Positions 26,978-36,774 of a stretch of DNA of 64,000 nucleotides are shown here, one piece after another; positions within the stretch are counted from its first letter, which is position 1; each line of letters begins with the position of its first letter. The DNA is taken from contig JALIZF010001585.1 of NCBI GenBank assembly GCA_029948255.1, positions 186,001 to 250,000 on the forward strand, written 5' to 3'. The notes beneath the pieces were generated by a model that was given only the letters and a program-made list of their open reading frames with translations, was not told where the DNA came from and searched no databases. This DNA comes from Telmatactis stephensoni. Its lineage: Eukaryota > Cnidaria > Anthozoa > Actiniaria > Isophelliidae. A program made the translations under genes and the position numbers.

Positions 26978-29335
26978 TTAGAGACTAAGCACTCTCTGCA
27001 GAATGAGGGTGGTGCCAATGATTGCAGATGTCTGCATGCCACCCAGCACATCTGGAATACCGAGATCTTTCAAGTACCCCTCAAGATTGCTTGACACGAC
27101 CCCTAAAGTGCCAACGACCAATGGAATCACCTTTGTTGATACCCAGTGCAACTTTCGTATCTCCTTTGCAAGAGGAGAATATTTGGCAATTTTCTCCTCT
27201 TCCTTCACCATCACATTGCGATCCCAAGGCACCGAGAAATCAACAAAGGTCCACTTATGAGCCGCCCAATTCAACACAGTAACATCTGGGCGATTATGTT
27301 CCATCTTCTGTGTTGTCTCGACGCTCCTGTCCCACCAAATCTCTACTTCTCCATCATCCGAAATCCTAACTTCATCTGGAACCTCCTTATACCACACATC
27401 AGCACACTTCACCCCATACTTCCGACACAACTCCCAATACACCCGCAACCCCATCCGATCATGTCTCTTCTTATATTGCTTCTGGGCCAAAACGCTACAA
27501 CCACTTGCCAAATGGCCAACAGACTCCACCTCCTTCCCACAAACCCTACACTTTGGATCCACATTCTCTTTCTGAATGGTTGCCCGGAAAAACCTTGTCC
27601 TCAGAGCTTGCTCCTGTGCTGCAAAAACAAACCCCTCAGTGCCCTTACCCAAATACCCGGCCCTTAACCACTGCCAAGACCGCTCATCAGCAACCTCACT
27701 CACATCCCTCATGAATTTCCCATGCAACCTCTTCTCTAGGAAATTTTCTCTCCTCTCCTTCTGCACCCTCTTCTTATACTCCTTCTTCGTCTCACCAACC
27801 TGCAATGACTCACCAACCACCTTTAACATCCAATTGTCACTCTCTTTAACATACCCAAACAAACCCAACTCTTCTGCCCTCACACAGTCAACGACACTGA
27901 TCAGCCCCCTATCACCATGCTTCCTTTTCATGTACAACCTTGGAACACTCCCCTTCTTGTGAAAGACCCCAAACATTGTCAACCTCTTTCTCGTCTTTAC
28001 ATCCATCTCCTTCAACTCCCGATCACTCCAGTCCAAAATCCCAGCACTATATCTTACCACACTGACAGCCCAAGCATTGATAGCCTTGATCAAATTACCA
28101 CCATACAACTTCGACTTTGCCACAAGTTTCACCCTTCTCAAGTACTCATCTCTTACTTTCTTCTTCATTTCCTTCTGCATGATATCTGCCCCTTCTAACA
28201 CACCCAAGTACTTATACCCATTTTCGTCCATCTCACTCATTACCTGACCATCAGGCAAAACAATCCCTTCACAACGTTCTTTAGCTCCCTGCTTCGATAC
28301 TAACACTGCACACTTGTCCAACCCAAACTCCATCCCAATATCCCTCGAAAATACCTGAACCACCTCAATCAACCTTTCCAACTCATCCTCTGACCTACTA
28401 TACAACTTCAAGTCATCCATGAACAGCAGATGATTCATCACCCGATGCTCCTTTCCAAACTTGTACCCGATGGTCTCCCTTCTCAACAACATGGTGAGGG
28501 GGATCATAGCGAGAACAAACAGCAGAGGGGACAGTGAATCCCCCTGGAATATTCCACGCTTAATCCCCACTTCTCCCAACACTTCCCTATTCGACGTCAA
28601 CACAGTCCTCCAATCCTTCATACTACCACACAACAGTCCCATCACATTATCAGCCACCTTCACCATCCCCAACATCTCCATAAGCCAGGAATGTGGCACC
28701 ATGTCATATGCCTTCCTGTAATCAATCCACCCCATCGCTAAACATCTCTTCCTCACCCGCGCTTCCCTCAATACAGCCTTGTCAATTAACAACTGATCTT
28801 TTGTCCCTCTCAACTTCTTCCGACATCCCTTCTGCTCATCCTGCAACAATCCATTCACGTCCAAATGCTGATACAGCTTCTCAGCCAAAATCCCAGTGAG
28901 AAGCTTCCACATCAACGGTAAACATGTTATTGGTCTGTAATTACTTGCCACTGTTCCTTTGGCACGATCCCTCTGAATCAGCACAGTCCTACCCTTCACC
29001 ATCCAGTCTGGCACCTGTCCTCTAGTCAAACAACCATGTAAACTCTTTGCAATCATCCCATGCAAAGACCTGAACCTCTTAAACCAAAATCCCCTCACAC
29101 CATCTGGACCTGGAGCCTTCCAATTAGCCATCTTCCGGATTCCACCTTGGACATCTTTAACACTAATACAAACTTCACCTTGCTTTGTCACATCACTCGT
29201 CCTATCCCTCACTTCTCTAAACCAACTAGCCTCGTCATTATGCCTCTTCTCCACTGACCAAATCCCACTCCAGAATTCAGTTGCCTCCCTAGCATCAGGT
29301 GCTTCAGTTGACCCCAAGGTTGCCTTTCCATCCAA
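26978..29335 (-). CDS. LINE copy D, reverse transcriptase plus restriction-like endonuclease
   Basis: 785 residues. RT motifs in order: [64 protein letters not shown] and LLFMDDLKLYSR (active site FMDD). Then the thumb, the CCHC knuckle CRVCGKEVESVGHLASGC, and the endonuclease with RPDVTV, VDFSVPWDRN and KEEEKIAKY, a PD-(D/E)XK-like layout. All key residues seem present, so this half could be active if the upstream shift were absent. No internal stop. Confidence 0.85.
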   Translation of the reverse strand: MDGKATLGSTEAPDAREATEFWSGIWSVEKRHNDEASWFREVRDRTSDVTKQGEVCISVKDVQGGIRKMANWKAPGPDGVRGFWFKRFRSLHGMIAKSLHGCLTRGQVPDWMVKGRTVLIQRDRAKGTVASNYRPITCLPLMWKLLTGILAEKLYQHLDVNGLLQDEQKGCRKKLRGTKDQLLIDKAVLREARVRKRCLAMGWIDYRKAYDMVPHSWLMEMLGMVKVADNVMGLLCGSMKDWRTVLTSNREVLGEVGIKRGIFQGDSLSPLLFVLAMIPLTMLLRRETIGYKFGKEHRVMNHLLFMDDLKLYSRSEDELERLIEVVQVFSRDIGMEFGLDKCAVLVSKQGAKERCEGIVLPDGQVMSEMDENGYKYLGVLEGADIMQKEMKKKVRDEYLRRVKLVAKSKLYGGNLIKAINAWAVSVVRYSAGILDWSDRELKEMDVKTRKRLTMFGVFHKKGSVPRLYMKRKHGDRGLISVVDCVRAEELGLFGYVKESDNWMLKVVGESLQVGETKKEYKKRVQKERRENFLEKRLHGKFMRDVSEVADERSWQWLRAGYLGKGTEGFVFAAQEQALRTRFFRATIQKENVDPKCRVCGKEVESVGHLASGCSVLAQKQYKKRHDRMGLRVYWELCRKYGVKCADVWYKEVPDEVRISDDGEVEIWWDRSVETTQKMEHNRPDVTVLNWAAHKWTFVDFSVPWDRNVMVKEEEKIAKYSPLAKEIRKLHWVSTKVIPLVVGTLGVVSSNLEGYLKDLGIPDVLGGMQTSAIIGTTLILQRVLSL

Positions 29336-30638
29336 TTCCTTGTACAGCTGACTGATTATTTTTGAACAAATTGTTCTGTCTAGTCTTTGTGCAACTGTCC
29401 AGATACCACTGTATCTTCAAACTTCCTGATTTTATTTTTCCTTTGAGCAAAGTAGCCACGGCTACTGTCCCTTTTGCAACAACCTCATACTTGTTGATCA
29501 ACCGGTCCATTATCTTCTTACTCAGCACATTTTCTTTTCTCAGCTCCTCTACTCTAGACAAATCCTTTCGCCATTCAACAATGCTCTTCTCAATCCTTCT
29601 CTGCCACCTAGGTTTCTTCATGTCAAACTTCTTCCCTTTCTTCTTCCCAATCAAACCCAACCTATCAGCAACAACAAAGGATCCTGTATACAACAGCCTA
29701 TTAATCTCTGATACAGACATCTTGTCTTTCACAAGATTATGCATCAAACTATCAACAATCTGCACCTCCCTGTTAACCTTCCTCCTATCCAAAGCCTTCA
29801 ACCCCGGCACTTCTGTCCACTCTTCCCCTTCAAACACTATTCTCATCTTCTCAAGTACCTCCTTCTCCTCGTCACTTGCTATCCTGAGACCATTATCTCC
29901 ATGAAAAGTAACCAGTCTCTCCATTACCACATTAACTCCTCTTAACCCAACTTCATTCACTTCAACTGTCCTTTCTCTTCCCCTTGTGTCAACATCACCA
30001 TTCGCCCAATCCACCTCATCTTCACAGCCACCTACTCCCTCAATCACTCCAGACTTATTTTGGACACCACTCTCAATCTGAAATCCAAGAAACTCATTCT
30101 CATCGTCACTTTCACCAAACAAAGCACTCCATTCTGCCTTTCTAACATCTATCAACTCCTGTCCCTCACTGTCCATCATTCTAATCTCATCTTTGACCAT
30201 CTTCTCAATCTCATCCCTCTCCATCATTGTCAGCAGCCCCTTCTCAACACTCTTCAGTTGCGACAACAAACTTGGTACTTCTCTCACACTCAATCCTCTT
30301 TCGTCCCACAAAGCCTTCACCTTCTTTATATATCCACCTGACCTCTTCCCACCACTTCTAACAAAACATTCCCACAAGAACTTCCTCTCCTCATGCGTCC
30401 ACCAATTTTTGCACTTTCCTCTTTTTCCACTCTTGTGAAGTCCAACAACTGAACCTCTTGTCACAAAATCAATGGCCTGCCCCTGATTAGCCTCTAGAAG
30501 AGGCCTTTCAAAATGTCTGGCTTTTCGCCCCTCAGTAGCTTCCAAAGAAGCTCTTTCAAGATCATTGGGATTGGAAAAATCAACCCCAGGCTTGTCCGCC
30601 CCACTGGAACCTAGCCTGTCATCACAGCAATGCAACAT
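29304..30638 (-). CDS. LINE copy D, N-terminal ORF (Myb-like, coiled coil)
   Basis: This 444-residue frame starts at an ATG. Near residue 80 it has a Myb/SANT-like segment (WWTHEERKFLWECFVRS), probably a DNA-binding module for target choice. An acidic stretch and a basic region (KKGKKFDMKKPRWQRRIEKS) follow, and it leads into the RT by a frameshift at ~29320. The arrangement matches the N-terminal part of R4/Dong-type ORFs. The end of this frame after ~29335 is out of register. Confidence 0.7.
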   Translation of the reverse strand: MLHCCDDRLGSSGADKPGVDFSNPNDLERASLEATEGRKARHFERPLLEANQGQAIDFVTRGSVVGLHKSGKRGKCKNWWTHEERKFLWECFVRSGGKRSGGYIKKVKALWDERGLSVREVPSLLSQLKSVEKGLLTMMERDEIEKMVKDEIRMMDSEGQELIDVRKAEWSALFGESDDENEFLGFQIESGVQNKSGVIEGVGGCEDEVDWANGDVDTRGRERTVEVNEVGLRGVNVVMERLVTFHGDNGLRIASDEEKEVLEKMRIVFEGEEWTEVPGLKALDRRKVNREVQIVDSLMHNLVKDKMSVSEINRLLYTGSFVVADRLGLIGKKKGKKFDMKKPRWQRRIEKSIVEWRKDLSRVEELRKENVLSKKIMDRLINKYEVVAKGTVAVATLLKGKIKSGSLKIQWYLDSCTKTRQNNLFKNNQSAVQGIGWKGNLGVN

Positions 30639-30679
30639 GCTAATAAAATCTCCAGTAACACTCAGTGTTAAAATCTCTG

Positions 30680-30748
30680 GGTCGTATGTTCAGTTCTCCC
30701 TCTCAAGGGATATCCAGCGGCACCACTAGGAGGAATACGATCACCGCC
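30680..30748 (-). ncRNA. HDV-like self-cleaving ribozyme candidate
   Basis: Reading the minus strand from 30748, the double-pseudoknot elements fall in the expected order. P1 is GGCGGTG (30748-30742) with TGCCGCT (30722-30716), 7 pairs including wobbles. P2 is TCGTAT (30740-30735) with ATACGA (30687-30682), perfect. P3 is short, CC (30733-30732) with GG (30724-30723). P1.1 is CC (30730-30729) with GG (30715-30714). P4 is TCCC (30710-30707) with GGGA (30700-30697). The J4/2 strand reads CTGA (30693-30690), matching the CNRA pattern with the catalytic C. Cleavage would produce exactly the element's 5' end. Confidence 0.65.
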
Positions 30749-30749
30749 A

Positions 30750-30870
30750 TAATGAAAACTTTATTTTTATGTTTTGTTACATGTACGTGCAATTGTAAAT
30801 CTCTCTACTTATAGGTGAAATACAATTGGCTACTTGATTAACAATATTATCATAAACTAGATACATTCAA
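30750..30870 (-). mobile_element. Family-1 LINE 3' UTR fragment
   Basis: It carries the conserved 3' stem-loop (30790-30828) and the terminal AATAAAGTTTTCATTAT found in the other family-1 copies, but no coding part. Confidence 0.7.
30790..30828 (-). other. Conserved LINE 3' UTR stem-loop
   Basis: On the minus strand, CAATTGTA and ATTTACAATTG form the stem around a loop containing ACCTATAAGTAGAGAG. See also 35234-35272, 36809-36844, 42014-42052 and 42211-42250. Confidence 0.7.
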
Positions 30871-30877
30871 CATTCAA

Positions 30878-31622
30878 CCGCTGCGCAAGACCAAGCACTA
30901 CAAACAAACTCTCTGAAAAGCATCTACAACAACAAAGAATCACCACTCTGTCGCCTGTGCAAAGAAAGAACTGAAACTGTAGAGCACCTTATATTGGGCT
31001 GTACGACTTTGGCTGGTAAGGAGTACAAAGAAAGACATGATAATGTTGCTAAAAACATACATTGGCATTTATGTGAGAAATACGGAATAGAAAGTACTGA
31101 AACTTGGTGGAGCCATGAACCAGAAGCAGTAGCAGAAAATCAAGATGTTAAAATCCTCTGGGACTTTAATGTATACACAGATAGAAAGATAACTGCGAGA
31201 CGTCCAGATATTGTGATCATCGACAAAAGAACAAAGAAGGTTAAACTAATCGATGTGTCTGTACCAGCAGATCGCAGGATAGATGAAAAAGAAAAGGAGA
31301 AGATTGACAAGTATCAAGAGCTCAGAATAGAACTAGAAAGACTATGGGGAATGAAAACAATGACTGTACCAATTGTAATAGGATCTTTAGGAGCAATTTC
31401 AAAACATTTCAAAGATCATTTACATAGGCTAGACATCGATAAGATCAGTCTTATAGACATGCAGAAAACTGTACTTCTTGGTACTGCACATATACTGAGA
31501 AGAGTGCTTCAGCTCTCAGGAGCAGGATAGTTCTCGAGCTAGAAGTAATAAGTTACCAGCAATACTACATTTGTAAATCATTATATACCAGTTTGCTGTG
31601 AAATAAAAGATAATAATAATAA
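30878..31622 (+). mobile_element. R4-like LINE, family 3, copy E (5'-truncated 3' third)
   Basis: The frame is open from ~30878 (AAQDQALQTNSLKSIYNNKE) to TAG 31528-31530. It has the CCHC knuckle CRLCKERTETVEHLILGC and the endonuclease RRPDIVIIDK..LIDVSVPADRR..EKEKIDKY. The 3' UTR of ~90 bp ends CTGTGAAATAAAAG(ATA)n. The TAA tail is interrupted at 31623 by a Helitron-type 3' end on the other strand. Confidence 0.8.
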
Positions 31623-31967
31623 CTAGACGCATAACTGCGTGAACATGGGCTTCCTGTCATAATTAGTCATAAGCTTCATTTTTATTACGTATAACAATGT
31701 CCAATTTAGCTATAAAATCAACATGTACTGATAGTTCTATCAAACAAACTACGCATCTATTCTTGAAAAAGCGACTTATTATCCAATTTATCTTCAGCTT
31801 CAGTAATATGTGTTATATCTGTGTGGGCTCATTGCTAATATTTGTACAATCAATAACATCTTTTTCAATGTGTTATTAGCCATGTAAGTGCTGCTTGTAC
31901 AGATGTTGGTCTGACAGCTTCAAAATATACATGACCTCTAAATTGTAGTTTTCTTTTTAACTTAAGC
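31623..31967 (-). mobile_element. Helitron-type 3' end with DUF6570-like coding scrap
   Basis: On the minus strand, 31967-31870 encodes KLKRKLQFRGHVYFEAVRPT and on to LTWLITH, resembling the DUF6570 region of Helitron polyproteins and the copy at 54.8 kb. About 250 bp later the strand ends in hairpin ACGCA-GTTA-TGCGT followed by CTAG|T, the classic Helitron 3' terminus (hairpin then CTRR, inserted before T). Strongly internally deleted; the 5' end was not identified. Confidence 0.6.
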
Positions 31968-32100
31968 ATAACTAGACGCACACATGCGTTCACTCGTGCC
32001 CCGGGAGCCCCCTTTAAGAGAGGCTCCAATGACCGGCCCTGTTCGTACTCTTCCCCAAGCCGTTTCACGAATTCTTCACCATTCTGGGAAATAGTTAACC
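31968..32100 (-). mobile_element. Second Helitron-type 3' end nested in the first
   Basis: The minus strand reads ..GGAGCC-(loop)-GGCTCC.. then ACGCA-TGTG-TGCGT and CTAG|T at ~31970. The terminal hairpin and CTAG are nearly the same as those at 31623, 345 bp away, so one element appears to have inserted into another of the same family. The 5' boundary is unknown. Confidence 0.55.
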
Positions 32101-32467
32101 GTAATATAATGACCTTTTTTGAATCAGCTAACTTAAACTAAAGAATATCTGATTAGTCAATTTGTCTGTCAGCAGCTATTAGTGTTTGCCTTTGTCTTTC
32201 ATGGATAGTATTATATATATCTCCGACATGCAAAAATATTACCAGCGAATGTATCAGTTTATTCAGCGAATATACCAGTTTATTCAACTTTTTATTCCAC
32301 TTATGTATCTCAATTGTTTGATGTAAAGACTTCTACAACAGCGTTTTTGACACAATAACAAATCCTGTACTTTTTCGTTCATGTTTCGAATGTATCTTTG
32401 AATAGGCCGATCTTTGTTTACATCTGTCGCGCATGCGCACTTAGCTGGGTGGCAAAAAAGAAACAAG

Positions 32468-34306
32468 ATGGCGGACAGTGAATCGGATGCGAAGAAAATC
32501 AGTGGCAAAAACAAGGCTTATTTAAGCACCCTAACCCCAGAGGACAGAAAGAGATACAAAGAAAAGCTCAGCGTTGGTGTTGGAAAAGATTTCGAAGAAT
32601 TTCTGAACCCTTACGAGATATGGGAAGACGAAAAGCTTTGGTCTGACTCGCCATTGAAATGGCCAAGTGTCACTTACGGTGACATCTTCTTCTACCTGAT
32701 AGATACGCCAGGTCCATTCACAAAAGAGAAACTCAAGTCCTACAAGAGCCTGGAAGCATATGATTATTTTATTTCAAGGAAGGTTGGTCCTGTTTTTACC
32801 TACACCGGCAAACAAAACCCATCAAAACACATACTTCTAAAGGCACATGTGAGGCCTGGTCAAGCAGAGTCTGTAAAGGAATCTCACCTTCCCTGGGTGA
32901 TATCTAAAGACAGTGGAGAAATTGTGACTGCTCATTGTGACTGCAAAGCTGGGTATGTTTATTCTGGAATATACATTATCATTTTTATTATGATTTTGAG
33001 GAAGAATATAATAGTTGTAATTCATTCATTTCAGTCTGGGTGAGACATGCAGTCATGTGGCTGCTTTACTCTTCAAGGTAGAAGCAGCAGTCAGAATCGG
33101 CTTAACAGTCGCCGCTTGCACTAGTGAAGGTTGTAGGTAAGTCATTAAAACGGTTTTATCGATTTTCCCTTATTCGGAGAAATTTATTTGAATTCTGTGT
33201 AAACATTTGCTTCCCCAGAAATTCATTCATTGTGTTTAAATACATCATCATCAGTCCTAGTAATTCAGTGGTTAAATTAATTGAAATTAATTTTCTGAAC
33301 AAAAAATATTTATATATTAATTTTTGGTGTAATTACTTTGGAAGGTGGAATCGAGTGTTTGGAAACAACTCCCTCACTGCTCCATTTGAAGAAATTGACT
33401 TCAGTCCAGGGAAAAAAAAGGAAGTAAAGCCAAGAAAACCATGTCCCAAGATTGCAAGGACGCCTCTAGCTTGTACTAGAGGAGATGAGGGATACATGGA
33501 TGCCTATCGTGGATTTCTTGACAGGTTAAAGGAAATATGTCCCAGTGCATGTGTTTTTAAATCACTCCCTAGACTTAATCCAGAAGAAACAGACACTGCT
33601 AATAGTCAAACAGACCACAGCCAAGTTGAAACAGACTCTAGTAAGTTAGTCTGGATTGTTAGACCACTTGCACTTATTTCCTTAATTCAATTTGGAGAAC
33701 AAAACAATAGTTCTTCTCTCTCCCAAAAATTTTACACCTTTGCTTGTGTACATTTTTTTGTTTTGTTTTGTTTTGTACTCTAATTTGAACCTTAAAGGAT
33801 TCAGTACATTATAAAGTGATTTTGATAAACCTGTGAAACATAAACACTGATTCTATTGTGTTTTGTTGTTGCCATTTGGCTATTCCTTTTTATACACTTA
33901 AACAGGATGAAAACCACTATATAATAAAAACAATTATGATGGCATTAATGACTTTTTATTTCATTAAATTTTAAAATCATTTTTCAGGTAATGATGATGA
34001 TGAAACTGATGACAATACCTACGAAATTGTATTTCACAATGTACAGACACATAATAAACCTTTGATTCATCCTAGAACACCATTAGATCCACCAGGGTAT
34101 CCATTAGTTGGAGTATGCATAGAAAAGTTTTCTGCCATTCCTCCAAATACTTCAGCAAAGTACATCAATTATGTAAACATGTTAAATGTATCGTGTGAGC
34201 AAGCACAAAGACTTCAGTGTGAAACACAAAAACAGGCAGAATGTCCAAAATGGCATGAGCTGAAATACCCTAGAATAACAGCATCAAACTTTGGTAAAAT
34301 ATGCTA
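32468..34306 (+). CDS. SWIM zinc-finger/YqaJ-type protein, 5' part (truncated)
   Basis: ATG at 32468. Exons 32468-32952, 33035-33136, 33345-33640 and 33988-~34300 have GT-AG borders and compatible phases. Across exons 1-2 the SWIM finger reads CDCKAG..ETCSHVAALLF (C-X-C..C-X-H), followed by CTSEGCRWNRVF. Exon 4 ends PRITASNFGKIC*, which is how YqaJ-like nuclease domains begin (R-ITAS-FG). The nuclease catalytic core is absent: just after, the sequence becomes a LINE fragment. Either the gene is cut by the insertion, or exon 4 ends at TTTG|GTAAAA and the remainder lies beyond the window. Such SWIM-YqaJ genes are expanded in cnidarians (from memory). Confidence 0.7.
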
Positions 34307-35206
34307 GGAAAGAGATTAGCAGTGTCTCTTAGGAAGTAGAAGATGTGAAAGACTTTAGAAAAAGGAAAACAGAGGAAAGAATGCAAGAACTTGTGAACAA
34401 AGAGCTACATGCCCAGTTTATCAGAGAGGTTGAAAGTGTTTCAAGTGATAAAAGTTGGGTGTGGCTGAAAGACGGAAGCTTGAAAAAAGAAACCGAAAGC
34501 CTAATCTTAGGACTAATCTTATCAAAACCAAAATAGATAGATCACAGGACAATCCCAAATGTCGGTTGTGCCATCAAAAAGATGAGAGTGTTAATCACAT
34601 ACTGTGTGAATGCAATGCAATGGCACAAAAAGAGTACAAAAAAAAGACATGATGGAGTTGCTAGAACACTCCATTGGGATTTGTGTCGAGCATATGGGCT
34701 TGAACATGCTGAAAAGTGGTACGAACATAATCCTGAACCTGTGATAGAGAATCAAGACGTGAAGCTCTTATGGGACTTTACTATCCAAACTGACAAGAAA
34801 ATCTCACACAATAGACCAGACATTGTATTGATTGATAACAGTAACAATAATTGCCATATAATAGATGTTGCTTGCCCTGGAGATAAGCGAATACAAGATA
34901 AGGAAAGAGAGAAAATAGAGAAAAACACAGATCTTGCAGTGGAAATCCAAAGGCTTTGGAAACTGAAGAATGTGAAGGTTGTGCCGATAGTTATTGGGGT
35001 GTTGGGAATGTTCACCAACAAACTAGAACAATATCTAAAGCATCTTAAGTTAAACATCAAGTGGCATTAATTCAGAAAACAGTCTTGTTAGGCTCGGCTA
35101 GAATCCTCAGAAGAATCCTATCTGTCTAAGGTGACTTGTTGCCACCTGACAATAGGATCAGTTACCAGTGGAAACATCTTTTACTGTGAAATTACAGAAA
35201 TAATAA
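34306..35206 (+). mobile_element. R4-like LINE, copy F (5'-truncated, frameshifted)
   Basis: Three frames in succession cover the region before the knuckle, the CCHC knuckle CRLCHQKDESVNHILCEC and the endonuclease NRPDIVLIDN..IIDVACPGDKR. Breaks are near 34500 (loss in the NLIKTK region) and 34648 (an extra A in AAAAAAAG). The 3' UTR ends TGTGAAATTACAGAAATAATAAT, merging with the tail of copy G on the opposite strand. Confidence 0.75.
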
Positions 35207-36763
35207 TGGAAACTTTATTCTATAGTTATACAACAATTACAAATCTCTCTACTTACAGGCAATTTGCAATTGACTACTCGAGTGATACATGCATTTATAA
35301 ATGTAAACGACAAAATGATCTGGGTTATTCCATTATTTGTTTCAACAGCAGAAAAGGTAATAAGTTGATCTGATTGTAATGTTGATAATTTTTTTCACAA
35401 TATAGTTTTGTTGTTGCTTGTCCTCTAGGCCAAGTTCTTTTAACATTTCGATGAAATCAGACGATTGATGGGAGAATACACCCAAAGTACTGATTGAAAG
35501 GTTTACAAATTTAACCTGCTGAAATTGATTCTTGTGGTTGATGACAGTCTCGTGATATTTACATTGTTTCTGGTCTAAGTTGTTTTGTAGATTTGTTTCA
35601 AAACCAACAGTTAATTCTAGAATATACAAGCACTTATTTGATATGGACAACACTATGTCAGGATGCAAGCTGTCACCAGTTATGATAGAGGGGCTCGGAA
35701 AACCAGGAAGATCGACGTATAGGGAAGAGTGTAGGGAGAGTATTGTTGATGTACCGGATGGTAAAGTTAAAGATGTTTTTCGGCAAGTTAGACTGTGCGG
35801 TGGACCAGATTTTATTAAGTTGTTGCATGGAGTATTTAAGGACATTTGAAAAGAACGATCCTTGATTAGTGAGCTGATTTTGGAGTTTATCCTCTTGTGA
35901 AGAATGGAAATCTTTAAGACCTTGTTTTGTAGATGTGTACACGTCATACTGAATGTTTCTACCATTGCTAGTTGAGTCCCAGAGATGTTTTATTGAGTCA
36001 TTAGTAGATGATTTTAATGCTTTGCGCAGAACTGTTTGACATTGGATGAATTTGATGGATGGAGGGACAATGTTCAGACCAAATTTGTTAGTGGTAAGGA
36101 AAACATTACTCAGTGTGCCTGATATTGGAATTTCAAGCCATTTGCGAATATACTTGTTAACAGAGGAATCGAGATTTTCTTTAACCCAAGTTAATGAGAG
36201 GTCAGCAACAGTAAAATGCCAGGATATTTTGGAAAGCACAAAGCGATTATAAAGGAGCAGTTTATTTTTAGGATGGAGAGGTTTCAAGTCAATGTCAGAC
36301 ATCATGTCTTCAATCACAGAAGTAAGCTCAGATTTGTGTTTTTCATTAGACATTTCAAAGTCAAAGTGCCTGCCCAGGTAGCAAAAAGAGTTGTTGGTTT
36401 TAACACGAGGAACAAGTTCATTGTTAATTAAAAGTTTAGGTAGGTATTGAACTGATTTGGATGTAGATTTCTTGATACCAAAAGTAGAGCATTTGTCAAC
36501 CCTGATTATCATCACAGCCCATTGACACCAAATTACAAAACAAAAAGATGCTGGTTTTCAGATTCTTGACTACTGATAACGGCCGCGTCGTCGGCAAACT
36601 GAAACCAGTGAAGTGGGTTTAGAAATTTGTAAGAAAAACCAAATTGACTGTATTTTTCTGACGTGATATGTTGGATGAATGTATTGAAACAGAGGTTGAA
36701 AAGAAGAGGACTAAGACAGTTGCCCTGTAGAACGCCACGGCCAACAGTTATGAAAGGAGTGAA
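35207..36763 (-). mobile_element. R2-type LINE, family 1, copy G (5'-truncated)
   Basis: Nearly identical to copy A over most of its length. It covers the RT from the GVLQGD region, the thumb and the endonuclease (HPDIVLS..LYILELTVGFE). Relative to A it has a ~180-bp internal deletion at ~35730 removing the CCHC knuckle, a short deletion at ~36540 and a changed C-terminus. It retains the 3' UTR with stem-loop and AATAAAGTTTCCATTATTATT tail. It abuts the 3' end of copy I. Confidence 0.8.
35234..35272 (-). other. Conserved LINE 3' UTR stem-loop
   Basis: CAATTGCAAAT and ATTTGTAATTG pair (one G-U) around a loop with GCCTGTAAGTAGAGAG. The base changes relative to other copies keep pairing. Confidence 0.7.
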
Positions 36764-36774
36764 TAATTTAACTT

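Larger units (their letters stand above)
26888..30748 (-). mobile_element. R4/Dong-like LINE, copy D (near full length, one frameshift)
   Basis: This is the most complete family-2 copy: a 5' terminal ribozyme-like fold, an ATG at 30638, two frames (30638-29304 and 29335-26978) joined by a single shift in 29304-29335, a ~90-bp 3' UTR, and a TTA tail at 26870-26887 shared with copy C. The predicted protein is about 1,200 residues. It sits against the 3' end of a family-1 fragment at 30750. Confidence 0.85.

Noticed and set aside
27003..30438. Many plus-strand frames, Pro/Ser/Thr-rich, over LINE copy D
   Set aside because: They lie antisense to the well-supported RT/endonuclease ORF and lack motifs.
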